From: Cryptomeria japonica
Lineage: Eukaryota > Streptophyta > Pinopsida > Cupressales > Cupressaceae
Reading direction: 5' to 3'
DNA: 64,000 nt
Assembly: GCF_030272615.1 (NCBI RefSeq)
Contig: NC_081406.1
Coordinates: forward strand, 476,252,900-476,316,899
Positions 45,804-56,679 of the stretch are shown here, in pieces. The notes under the pieces are model-generated. The model was not told where the DNA came from, made no database searches, and worked only from the letters and a program-made list of their open reading frames with translations. Position 1 is the stretch's first letter. Every line of letters starts with the position of its first letter. Both the position numbers and the translations under genes were made by a program.

Positions 45804-47117
45804 GACCTACAAGAAAGTGTTTTTTGTCACTGGACCAACTCTGATAGGCAATGTAATTATCCCTTTGGATGGGCGCTCAGCATCATCATATGCTTTTATT
45901 GTTATTCTTCTGGAAGCATCAATATCATTTTCTATATATCCAAGGCCAATGACCACTCTCAAGGTACAAATGTTAAGACCCGCTCCACCATCTATCAAGA
46001 CTCGTCGGATTTTGCAATTATGGACAAAGACTTCAAGGTGTAAAGGATCATTATGAGGGAGCTTATCAGGTGAGATATCATTATCAGAAAATGCAACATT
46101 TTGGGAAACAGCTAGATGTCCAATCCGAGCTTGAAACTGGTCAACATCAATATCTGTCGGGACAGTGGACTCAATTAAAGCTTTATCCAGGACTGCACAA
46201 TGCATGGGAGACATTTTCAATAACTCAAGGATTGATATTTGTGCAGGTGTCTTTCCTAGATGATCCAAGAGATTATACTGGCTTGCAGGAGTTGGTTTGG
46301 AAGGAGCTGCAGGAGCTCCTTTCAGGACTATTTTAGATCGACGAGTGGTGACCGCGCAAGAGGGATCTTGTCCCTTTATTCTTAGGGTGGAAACATACTC
46401 ATTTGACGCTCTGAAACAATTGATGGCATTGTTATGACCAGTATGCGCATAATTTGCTATTTGGGCAAAGTTGGAAGAAGATGCTTTACCCTTGTCATGA
46501 TCAAGCAAAGGAGTTTTGAAAATAGTATGATCAGTGTTAGAGGTCGCATGGGGTGGATCTACCTCAATTACTCCTTGCTCTAATAAATCTTGAATCATAT
46601 GTTTCAATTGAAAACATGACGCGGTTTTATGTCCTTTGGATTGATGATACTCACAGTATGCATTATCATTCCACCAATGCGGTTTTACCACTGGTTCTGC
46701 CTTGATATCTGGTAGCTTAATAAATTTTTCTTGTATTAATTGCTTCATTACCAACTCAATAGGCTCTCCCAATGGTGTAAATTGTCGAGGAGGCCCATCC
46801 CTTGATCGGAAAGGTTTGTGCTGCTGGCTTTGGAGTTGGCCTTGTTGTTGATTATATTGTTGAGTATGCTGTTGTTGAGTAACATTGCTGATTGGTGCTT
46901 GATTTTGTTCCATAGTTGACATATTAGGAACACTCAATTTCTTGATCATGAATGGGGGTTGATTTGCATTCACCGCTCTTGCATCAACAACACCATCATT
47001 AGTGACATTCTTATTTTTATACCAAAATCTGTTTCTGTCCCCTGAATAATTTGTGTTGTCACTGTCTTTATTGAGCTTGATAATTCCTTTAGCTACAAGA
47101 GCTGTTTCAATGCTCAT
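45804..47117 (-). pseudogene. Gag C-terminus with zinc knuckle and protease of element E
   Basis: A 436-codon open stretch. After a Gln-rich linker it has YCEYHQSKGHKTASC (about 46,610-46,660), a knuckle with the pattern C-x2-H-x4-H-x4-C, then FQLKHMIQDLL. Further on, RRVLIDGGAGLNICT (about 45,980-46,020) is the aspartic-protease loop in the D-G-G form of this lineage. The first ATG in the stretch is internal to gag. The stretch ends in a TAG within FL-stop-VLDLNLPYN. Confidence 0.9.
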
Positions 47118-49287
47118 TCCTTAATGAGTTTCTCAATAGTACTGGGACTTTTCAATTTTAGTTCATACATCATTTATGGGACCAAATGATAAGTAGATTC
47201 ACTTGTTGTTCTTCAGGTATATCTAGGGAAGAATGACTATACAAGCTTCACCATCATTGCAAGAAAGTCACTAATGGTTCACCTTGCTTTTTCTTGGTGT
47301 TGCATAAATCTGACATGGTCACATCACTGTCGATGTTGAACGTGAAATGAGATAAAAACTTTTGAGCCAATTCTGACCAAGTCTTTATATTTCCTGGTAG
47401 ATGTGAATACCAATCCATGGCTTGTCCCGTGAGACTTCGTGCAAATAAGCGCACTAGGTATGTTTCCTCATAACTCACTTCAGTACATGCCACGAAAAAT
47501 GCTCGAATGTGATCTTTTGGATTGCCATTCCCTTTATATTTCTCAAAATTAGGTGCCTCAAAATGCTTAGGGAATGGAGGCATGTATACACTCTTGTCAA
47601 ATGGATTAGGACATAAATCTTGATCTGTATACAACTTCTTTGTTCCTTTAGTTTCCAATGCATCAACTTTTCATTGCAACTTCTCAAGTTGTTGCACAAT
47701 TGTATCAGATTTTGGAGGTCCATCATTAATCCTAGTGGGTACTCTTTGTCGATACATCGTATTTCTGATCGGTTGTTGATACTTTGAAATGGTCATTTTT
47801 GGTGTCTTCGGCATATAATGTTCTTGGTACATCTCTTGTTGTTGTGGTTGTGCTATGCCTTTATATCGACCTTGTTGTTGTGCTTCTTGTAGCCTAGGTT
47901 GATATTGCAATTGAGTATGTTGTTGATACTGCACAGGCGCCAATTGCGGTTGTGAAGTAGGATAGCTTGTTTGCATTGGCACATATTGAGGCACATGTTG
48001 TTGATGCTGACAAATCAGAATTTGTTGACTTTGTGCCAATTTTTGTCACGCTGTGTATCCCATCATTTGTAAAAAACTTTGTTTAGGTGGTTTTCATTGC
48101 TTCTCCTTAAGATGGGGTATAGCACTTGCATTAACTTGCTATGTTGTTTGTCCAATCCATTGTGATGGTTGCAAGTTTGCATTAACTTGTAATGGTGCCA
48201 AAGGCGCTGCAATTTGTTGTCGAATGCAAAATTGTTGTTGTTGCACATTGCTTGCTTGCACATTTGATTATACCTTTTGTGTATTACTCAATTGTTGCAA
48301 CAGTTGTTGTTGGTGCAAACCACTATCCGTAGCTCTTTGTGTCACCATTATCGAAGGATTTGTCACAATAGTATTTGGCAAATATATTGAACTTAACGGG
48401 ACATAAGAACTTTGTTGCATCATGGAATTGTTTTGGACATTGGTGATATCAGGCATTCCAGTTGTGAAGCTCTCTTGCATTTTATATTTTGATCCCATTT
48501 TATGCATATAAGGAACTACTTCTTGTTGAAGAATAGTTGTCAATATTTGCGTGGTCTTTATTTGATCTTGTGTTACAGGTGTTGTGTTGAATAATGGATT
48601 ATTTATTGTCTCAAATGGTGACTTTTGAGGAATAGTCACTGTCAATGCCTTTGAAGCATGTTTACTCATCAAGGTAGGTTGAGTTGCTTGTTGTGCATTT
48701 TCTTCATTTGGATGCGGAGAGAAACTTAACAACTCACCACCTTGTTGTTCTTGCACATTGATTTTCTCACTTGAAGAGGTCACATTACTCATCATGTTAA
48801 GATATTTTTGTGGGAACATCTTAAAGACCTTGTTCAAGAACTTATCCATCTTTTTTGTTATCTTTGGATCTTGAAGGAACATGTCAACATCATCAGAAGC
48901 ATCAGAATCGGATGAAGAATCTGGTTGGACATTTGAATTCATTTCTTGGTGAATGCCTTGATCTAAACCAAATTCTTGTGAGAGGGTTTGTTCTTCATAC
49001 AATGTTTGTATTTCATGTTGCAAGTTTGGTTGATTCCAATTGAAAGGTGCATTTCCTCTTGGAGTTGGTGGAACACTCCCATGTCCTGGCTTCATAGGTA
49101 CAAACACTGGTTCATATAATGGAGGTGGTCCAAGTTGAACCATTCCATACGGTGGTAGTGATGTGTTTGATGAACCTTCAACTTGTACTATTTGACTGGT
49201 TTGAAATTGTGAATTTGATATATTGTCAATGGGTTGATATGTTGGTTCACCCATCTTTTTAGACTTTGATCTTGTTTCAACAAGCAT
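47118..49287 (-). pseudogene. Gag N-terminal and capsid part of element E
   Basis: The start is placed at the ATG at 49,287 (MLVETRSKSKKMGEP). The first 339 codons are open and low in complexity with a Ser/Asp-rich patch. A Gln-rich region (47,670-48,266) has a few stops. The capsid-like Retrotrans_gag domain at 47,254-47,660 reads PPFPKHFEAPNFEKYKGNG, then HIRAFFVACTEVSYEETYLV and GQAMDWYSHLP. Stops such as LQ-stop-W-stop-SL fall where LQRWRSL is the common gag reading. The capsid would assemble the particle. Confidence 0.88.
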
Positions 49288-50212
49288 GTCACTTATGCAA
49301 ATGCAATATTTTTGGAATTTTTCAAAGACAATATATGATATGCAACTAAATGCAAACTAAATGAATGAGAATACGATCTATGGCAAGAATGCAACCTATG
49401 TTTTTGGTTGTTTTTCAAGATTTTGACAAACTTTTTGGAATGCAGATCTAAAAGAGACCCTTAGGAAATTGAAATGATGTCTAGACCTCAAAGGACAAAA
49501 GGACCAAGTGATAAAGGACAAATGACAAAGTCTCCCCTATATGCTTGGATACTAAGCTAGGTTTGACCAAATGACAATAATGACATGAAAAGAAAAGGTT
49601 TGATAAGGTCTAGACTTCCTAACAATGACTTATGGTTTATTCAAAGATTTGGATTACTCAAGTATGACAAAACCTAGTTTTGACACTATATGCAAAGGGA
49701 AAATTACTATGCAAATGACCCTAATATGATATGATAATTACCTAAGCTTAATGAAGGCACCTAGGGTATGCAAATATGAATGTATGACAATGGTATTACT
49801 CTAATGCAAGAGGACACATGCAAATGGATGACCCTTATTGATATGCAAAGGAGTATGACTTAGGTGAAACCTAACCTTGGTAGTTGACAATGAACTTTGC
49901 AAAATGCAACCTAGGATGAACCTAAATGTAAGTGACATAAATTTTGAGACAAGATTTTGAACAATGTTTGATAACCATGTTTGAAGGTGTTTTGAAGTTT
50001 GTTGGATGAAATGCTCTTATGTTTAACCTTGTTTTGAATCAATTTGCCTTGTTTTTGAAATGATATGCAATTCAACTTTTGACAAACAAAGAAGACAAGA
50101 TATTTCAACTTAGACTCAAGACAATCATGCTCATTCACACATTTCTTATGGTAGGCAAGGACATTAGGTACTTGAGAGGTAGACTTGTTATGAGATTCAA
50201 GGAGAATATATA

Positions 50213-50271
50213 GATGCTTGACCCCACGGGCTCCCCTCCATGGCACTCACTTCTTAGGGCAGCCAAGCATC
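50213..50271 (-). other. Conserved leader hairpin, element E
   Basis: Arms GATGCTTG (50,213-50,220) and CAAGCATC (50,264-50,271) match those in the leader of element B at 9737-9795. The loops differ in part. Confidence 0.65.
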
Positions 50272-51129
50272 AGTCCCCATGGAAATCTCCCCATGGCGAA
50301 CTTAGTATCTCTTCCAAGTATCCGAACTTGTCCTTCTCAAGCGACTAGAAAGGTTTTTGGCCTCTAAATACAAGGTGTTTAGTAAGGATTTCTGTTAAGT
50401 GTTACTCCTTGATGTCATGCAAGCATGATTGAGACATTAAGCCCATCAAGATACCAAAAAAATGTAGTCACGCAAGCACGATTTAGACCGTGAGGTCCTA
50501 CTTAGATGTTGATATGAGAAAGAGTTCAAGGGTCATCACTTCCCAAGTAATTGCAATTCCCACGTAACCCTTCCTTCAAAGCTTTCGCCCATCAGGTATT
50601 TGTTTATAGTGAGTTAGAATGCCAAGGTATTCTAGCCGTACTCACTTTGGGTCATTCCCTTCTCACGATTATCACTTGCTTGCAAAAGCAAATGGTCGGG
50701 AAGGCAGGCCCTCTAAGGGTGACAAACAATCAAAGACATGAGCGTGGTATTGAAGATCTGGATTTCTGATCACCCTAAAAAGGATGAGAGCATACTCTCC
50801 TACTCCAATGTCAAACTCAACAATTAAATCAAGCATAGATTCATTCCATCCTATTTAGAAATCACTAGGTGCCTAAACATTAATTTCAAACACAAAGTTT
50901 AGTTGTATTCCAAGGCAACTTGTAAAACCCAAGTCAGAAGTTTGATATGCTTAGTCTTTGACTATCGAACTTGCACAAAATGTGTTAGTAGTTTCATTTA
51001 TTGCCTTTTTCATGCGTATGCCAAGGTGCTACATAGAGAATCAGTACCAAAAACCAAAAAGAAGAAAACAGAATGCAAAACAAACAATTTTCAAGTAAAA
51101 CACTGTATTTTTACCTCTGTTTCTGGACT

Positions 51130-51245
51130 TTACACAGGCACAAAACTCTTGACACAGGCACAAAACTCATGACACAAGCATAGAATGTCTTTAACACAAG
51201 CGCATAATGCTTAACATAGGTGCAAGTTGTCTTACACAGGTGCAG
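51130..51245. repeat. Tandem ACACAGGCACAA-type repeats in leader E
   Basis: About five units of 20-30 bp share GACACAGGCACAAAACTC, with variants such as AACACAAGCGCATAATGC. They end about 100 bp before the primer site. Confidence 0.8.
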
Positions 51246-51350
51246 AAGTCCCCAGAAAACCCTGCACTACCCTGTTTTTGGTTTTTTTTTACCTGCAAAT
51301 CAACTCAAAAGCACTCAAAAACATAGTTAAGGGGTTAGATGGTTAGTTTT

Positions 51351-51366
51351 CACGTCGGGTTCACCA
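51351..51366 (-). promoter_or_regulatory. Primer binding site of element E
   Basis: The minus strand reads TGGTGAACCCGACGTG, starting five bases from the LTR. It begins with TGG, as it should. I could not name the tRNA from memory; it is not the initiator-Met site of C, D and F. Confidence 0.65.
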
Positions 51367-51371
51367 ATTAA

Positions 51372-52971
51372 TGTAGCTAGGAAATTGGAAATCATCAAAG
51401 AAAATCAAAATACTAATCTAGCTCAATCACGAAAACTAAAATGCAGTGATAACAATCCTAAAAACATTCAATGAAAACATGAAGACAAGACATTCTAAAC
51501 TAAATACTATGCAAAGCAAACGTAGATGTCTCCTTCATGTGGCTCCATTGTCCTTCTTTCTTCTCCAAATAGATTTTTTGTGGATCTCACCTACTAGTGC
51601 ATGATCATGATATGAAAGCAAGTAGACAAGATGATTGCTCAAGAGTACTCGAAGCGTGATTGATTCAACAAAGTAATTCAAAACAAGCGATTATTAGATT
51701 GAGATTGAAGAAATTCATCCAATTTATAGACAAATTGGAGAAATGATAAGATTAGCATGAAAATGATTCAAATGAAAATTCAAATCAAGAATAGCAAAAT
51801 TATGACATGTGTATGACAAATTGCTATGCAAGGATTTATGACAATTTATGACAAATTGCTATGCAAGGATTTATGACAAGATTTTGAAACAGAAATAGAC
51901 ATTTAGGAATTTAGGAGAAATTAGAAAATTAGGTTAGAAATGATGACTTGGAAATTAGGAAATTAATGAAAATTAGGTAAATTAATTAATAAATTCCCAT
52001 TCATTAATTAATTTACAAAAATAGGAGGAAATTGAATTAGAAATTAGGAAAATTAGAAAATTAGGAAATTAGGAATTTAGTGAATTAATTTATAATTTCT
52101 CATTTATTAATAATTCACAAAGAGGGAATTTTAGGAAATTAGGTAAATTAATTAATAATTTGTCATTTATTAATTAATTCACAAAAAGAGGAATAATTAG
52201 TTAGCCAATTAAATTAAACATTCAATTGTGACACGAAGACCTAGGATAAATAAATAAATTATTTAACCTAGAGGGAGAAATGACAAACAGGGTTAAATGA
52301 TTAAATCACAAAACCCTAGAAGATAAATTAGCAATGCAAGGATGACAATTAGGTCTTGATAAAAGATAATTGACTTGATCATGATTCGGATTAACAAAAG
52401 ACCAATGTGATAAAATGATTTAATTGATAAATGCGCCAATTGACGAGGAACAATGACTAATTGATCCAAATTGACATAATTGAGATAGACAACGGTCGAT
52501 GGCAAATTGATCGCAAAATGACAAAATTGACAAGAGAACAAGGATCGATGACAAAATAGATCGCAAGATGACAAGATTGAAAATGACCACGACCGATGAC
52601 AAATCGATCGCAAAATGACAAGATCGAACATGACAACGATCGATGACAAATCGATCGCCAGATGATAAGATTGATAAGAGGACAAAACCCTAATTAGGAT
52701 TGATGATGTCCAAAATAATGACAAATGAGCACGCACATTGATGCGACAGGATAAAATCGATCAAAATCATGACTGGATAGTGTTGTCTACAAGACCAAAT
52801 TGAGAGCGAGACGAATGAAGAATGTAGAAGAATGACTCAATTCTTGCAAATGATAAAAACCAAGTGCGTGACATAGGAGAAATGTTTATGCGACACAAAA
52901 ACCTAAAATGAGGCAATGCGCAAATGTTAAAGTATGACTCCACAAGCGTTGACCATTTTTAGGTGTCTACA
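51372..52971 (-). repeat. 5' LTR of element E
   Basis: TGTAGCTAGG to GTGTCTACA; 1600 bp. The minus-strand TATA box is at about 51,719-51,729, giving a transcript start some 320 bp from the LTR end. The palindromic minisatellite is at about 52,490-52,680. A 113-bp stretch near 51,740-51,850, partly a duplication with the word TGACAAATTGCTATGCAAGG, is absent from the other LTR. Confidence 0.95.
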
Positions 52972-54096
52972 GTCGGTTCTGGTGGAGCATCTAGGAGTAT
53001 CTTGGCATAAGATTCCAAAATGTTTGAGTCCACTTCATAACCCATCTTAGTTACCCAGACAATTCTAGGTCTAACTGCCTCCATCCATACTTCATCTCTC
53101 TTAATAACAAAACATATTTGTTTGTCATATTTATCAACAATGCTCTGAGGGATTCTTTCCCTTTGCTTCATTTTAGCTTGAAATTTTTTGATGTAATCCT
53201 TTATCTGCTTGTTACCTTTTGAACCCATGCTAGTAATTACCTCCTTAATCCATTTTCAACCAGAAATATCATAGGCGAAGTCTTTATGGCCTATACCGGG
53301 AATCTCCTTTGAGAAGTATAGCATTAAACATACAATCAAATTTCAAAATTTGAAGGTTCCCTTTTTGTCACCTTTGATTTTGTCCAGATTTTCTATTAGT
53401 TCATCTTTCAACCACTCACAAATGTCAATTTGAGCATTGTTTTTTATCATCTCATAAGCGCTATGAATACATAGACTGGAAACAAAATTCAGCCTATTTG
53501 TATGTTCCACCTTATATCCAATAACCATGCTTGCATATTTAACATTGCCATCAATAATGTCGCTAACCCTGAGTGATCTATTATCAGATATAGTGTCAGT
53601 TAAGTTCATAACCTCTTTGTTTGGAATTTTCTTTTTCTTCTCAGGTCTTGTGCCGGTAGAAGATAAACCTGTAACAACCCTAATTGCTTCCTTAGTGATT
53701 TTGAAAAACTGAGTCTAGCCATAAAAATTCACCGTGAACTTTGCTAAGAACATATCAAACAGTTTGATCATCGAATTCAGGCATATGAAGCATGCCAACA
53801 AACCCTAAATCTTTGATAATCTTGTGTTTCAGTTTGACTACACCTTGTTTGTTTGTGATAACATTCATGAACATGTTCTTTAAATCCTTGGACCCTAAAT
53901 CTTCAATGTTACAGTGAATGTATGCCCTAGCATCTTCTGCAAATGCAACTCCCTTCAGAATTTTTGAAAATACATTAATAGAGTCATCCATCTTAGCTAT
54001 CTTAGGGATTATCTTAAATACTGGTCTAGGATGTTTGATATTTACCACAATAGTAGGGTTTACAATGAATTCAGGAATGAAAGATGAAGAAGCCAT
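52972..54096 (-). pseudogene. ORFX of element D, N-terminal part
   Basis: The start is the ATG at 54,096 (MASSSFIPEF). Pieces in order include YIHCNIEDLGSKDLKNMF, then LKHKIIKDLGFVGML, the segment with VKYASMVIGYKVEHTNRLNF and SSLCIHSAYEMIKNNAQIDI, and KDYIKKFQAKMKQRERIPQS to LESYAKILLDAPPEP. The frame leads straight across the element E insertion into KIFGNAETVEKDVEI at 35,396, with one stop at the junction. It matches the element F copy in order and motifs (MASASHSS..., EDLGSLV, YACMVIGYRVFYASRIN). I do not recognise a known family. It has a helical, gag-like feel but no zinc knuckle or catalytic motif. Confidence 0.78.
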
Positions 54097-54498
54097 GTCG
54101 TAAAGTAAATACCTTTTAACTAAAAACCTTTACTTCTTCACTTCTTGAATGTCGGTGCTTAACTTCAGTACTCATAGAATACTTGAATGCTTGGTGAATC
54201 GAAATGAGAAATTTCAATGCTTTATAGCCAAAAAGTTAACTTAACAACTGCATTAAATGCTTTGCCAGATAGTGAATTTTCATTGTAACTCAACATATGT
54301 GCCGGTAAAGAGGAAATATGACTTCTTACCACCATCTGAGGGTAAAATGCATGATCTTCAATTAGTTGCCTTACCCCTATGGATTATTCCTTAGTTAGAT
54401 GAAGAATCTCCTATTGGTACATGATTTCTCTGTTCTGTCGGTGTAAAGATAGATTCATCATTCCTCTGATCTCTCTTCTTGACCCATTGTTTAGTGAA

Positions 54499-55476
54499 TT
54501 ATTTCTTGATTTCATTTACCTTTTCCTTGCCTTTATCATTATATCCTTTGTTGTTTGTCACTACATTCTTGCTTCTGCAAAATCTTGCAATATGCCCAAT
54601 CTTGTTACATGCGTAACAGGTTACATTGTTTCTTTGAATAGCTTTTCCATAACCTTTCCCGGTTTGAGTTCTGCATTGATTAGATAGATGTCCAAATCTA
54701 CCACAAACATAGCATTTTCCATTCATTCTGCAATTGTCTAATTTATGACCATGTTTATTACATTTGGAACATTGACTGGTGGATGAGTTTGTATTTTGAT
54801 TATTCCTATATCTGCATTGATTTTCTCTATGACCAAATTTGTTGCAATTAAAACATTTTCCATTGAATTTATAATCATTGGGTTGCGCTACCAGTTTGTT
54901 GTGATCATGATTGTTTGTATTTCCAGAGCTTTCTCGATTAGGTTTTTGACTTTTCAGCATATCATCAAGCTTGTCTGAACTCTTTTTGAATTTGTCTTTA
55001 TATTCATTTGTAGTGACCAACTCACTTTCCAGAGTGCTAGCTTGTCTCATAAGTTCCTCTTTGTCATGTTGCATGGGAATCAATTTTGTTTTAAGAATAT
55101 CATTTTCATAACTAAGCCTTAGAGATTCATCTGATCTTTCATTAAGTCTTCTAACCAAATCTTCCTCATTCTTCTTTCTATCTTCAATATCTTTACACAG
55201 TCTCATGGTTAAGTCTTGCATCTCATTCTTCATGTTACTATTCTCTTGTCTTCGTTTCTCTGCAATATCTCTTAGAGTTTCTTTTTCTTCATCATCTTGG
55301 TTTTGTAGTTGCACATGTAATGCTTTTCTCTTATTATGTGCTATGATCAAGTTTTCTCGAAGTGCTTTGATGAATTATCGAGCAAATCTGAGTTCTTCTT
55401 CCAGTTTTATATTCTTTAATTTTTCTGCATCAAAATCTTCAAGATCCCCTTCCAACTTTTGTCTCAAACTTTCCAT
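54499..55476 (-). pseudogene. Gag-like protein of element D with coiled coil and four CCHC knuckles
   Basis: The start is placed at MESLRQKLEGDLEDFDAEK (55,476), 54 bp after the primer site. One stop lies near 55,378; from 55,350 the frame is open to 54,499. The N-terminal half is a long charged coiled coil. Then follow four canonical knuckles: CFNCNKFGHRENQC, CSKCNKHGHKLDNC, CYVCGRFGHLSNQC and CYACNKIGHIARFC. No UBN2 or other capsid domain is present. CCHC knuckles bind RNA; four in a row are more than the one or two usual in plant copia gag. The gene stands first in the element, as gag does. Confidence 0.88.
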
Positions 55477-55529
55477 CGATACTGGTTTCAGAATCTTCCT
55501 CAAGTTGTTAGGCTTCTGTAGAGGACTGG

Positions 55530-55543
55530 GCTCTGATACCAAT
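55530..55543 (-). promoter_or_regulatory. Primer binding site of element D
   Basis: The minus strand reads ATTGGTATCAGAGC, an exact initiator-tRNA-Met site, adjoining the LTR. Confidence 0.9.
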
Positions 55544-56420
55544 TGTTAGATACTTGGTTAATCCCAAAGACACTGAGAGGGGGGGGGTGAATCAGTGTCT
55601 GACCGGTAGATGAAAGATTTAAACTTACTTGAAACTTTGTAACTAAAATTAATATACTGGTAAACAAATAATAATGTTGTAAAGAGAAACAAAAGAATCA
55701 GCATCAATGCACACCATAACACAGATATTTTGGCAAGGAAAGACGGTAAGGGAAAAACCTTGGTGGGATTTGTGACCCACAATATTTACTCACTAGCCAA
55801 TATGAATAAATATTACTTAGTACAAAAGGGGCCTACACATGCAGGAAGGCCAATTGCTTGGAGCTCACCACTCAACAACAAAAATGGAGTCCCACTATGC
55901 TACTTTAAAATAGCATCTGCAATACTGGATTCAGTGCTAGTTTAAGGTCTGTCTGATATCTCTGCCAAAAACCTTGCTGGTAAATGATTATGCTTACACA
56001 AAATAGTCTTCGCTCTGCTCTGCTTCTTATTTTCTCTCAAGACAAACACATAAAAATGCATATACAGTTATTCACTCTCATATACTGCTTACAAATATAC
56101 CTACATACATTTCATATTTCATACCTATACATACTTAAAATGACCTACAAGATCTCATAGATATATGAGTCTTTACAATACAATATGTCGGTTATGCAAA
56201 TACAAATTACATTATAAACAATATTATTTCCAAGTAGGCTTAGAGTGTCGGTATGATCTTTTTTCGGTGTGAATAAACTTGTTTTATCTGTCGATGCTGG
56301 TAGGTGAAATCTATTGCCGGTCAAACCTATGAACCATGTTGAACCTTGTTTCCACTTGTTTAACCTTGTTTCCATCAATGACAACATCTATCATTCTCAT
56401 CTGAGTGTATAATGCCAACA
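55544..56420 (-). repeat. 5' LTR of element D
   Basis: Partner of 32,090-33,022. A hairpin near its 3' end (arms AGACACTGA at 55,568-55,576 and TCAGTGTCT at 55,592-55,600) encloses a G-run on the plus strand, which is a C-run in the transcript. Confidence 0.92.
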
Positions 56421-56425
56421 AGTTG
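56421..56425. repeat. Right target-site duplication of element D
   Basis: AGTTG, identical to 32,085-32,089. Confidence 0.9.
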
Positions 56426-56679
56426 TTTAAGAATGATGTTGTGGAACAAAACTATTTATTCAAATGTCTTGAAGAATCTGAGGAATGTATCTCAAAGTTG
56501 AAGACTCGGCTTGAAGAAACTAAGAAGTGCAGGTGCAAAGATCTAGAGTCTAAGATAGAGGCAAAGGATAAAGAGTATCAAAAGCTAAAAGGAGAAATGG
56601 AGAATCTCCAAAATGACCTTGAGAAATGTCAGGATGAGCTCAGGGTGAGGATCCGATTTGATGGTAGCAGTGATGCCTT
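56426..56679 (+). pseudogene. Copia-type gag of element C, second part
   Basis: This resumes the gag cut at 32,089. It reads FKNDVVEQNYLFKCLEESEE, then a long charged coiled coil (SKLKTRLEETKKC, KEYQKLKGEMENLQNDLEKC). Joining it to the first part needs a one-base frame change. It is cut at 56,679/56,680 by the LTR of element F, before any zinc knuckle. Confidence 0.78.

Larger units (their letters stand above)
49288..51350 (-). other. Untranslated leader of element E
   Basis: Two kilobases without a credible gene. A block at 50,194-50,360 matches the leader of B, including a hairpin at 50,213-50,271. Near the primer site (51,130-51,245) a motif like GACACAGGCACAAAACTC repeats about five times; related repeats occur at 37,420-37,540 near the other end of the element. 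Confidence 0.75.
35397..52971 (-). mobile_element. Tat-lineage Ty3/gypsy element E, near-complete
   Basis: All parts are present on the minus strand: 5' LTR (51,372-52,971), primer site, leader, gag, protease, G-patch-like motif, RT, RNase H, second RNase H, integrase, a long 3' region with an antisense gene, polypurine tract and 3' LTR (35,397-36,883). The length is 17.6 kb. It was inserted into ORFX of element D. The LTRs differ by few substitutions and one gap of about 113 bp, so the insertion is the youngest complete one visible. Coding frames are broken mainly by single stops. Confidence 0.96.
32090..56420 (-). mobile_element. Non-autonomous LTR retrotransposon D, split by element E
   Basis: The element has LTRs at both ends, a perfect 5-bp target duplication, an initiator-tRNA-Met primer site, a polypurine tract, a gag-like gene and the unknown gene ORFX. 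It lacks protease, integrase and RT. Removing element E (35,397-52,971) leaves about 6.8 kb. Element F at the right of the window has the same plan in the plus direction. Pol-less elements that keep a gag are known in plants as TR-GAG elements; the second long gene is what is unusual here. Pol functions would have to come from an autonomous copia-type relative such as the source of C. Confidence 0.9.
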
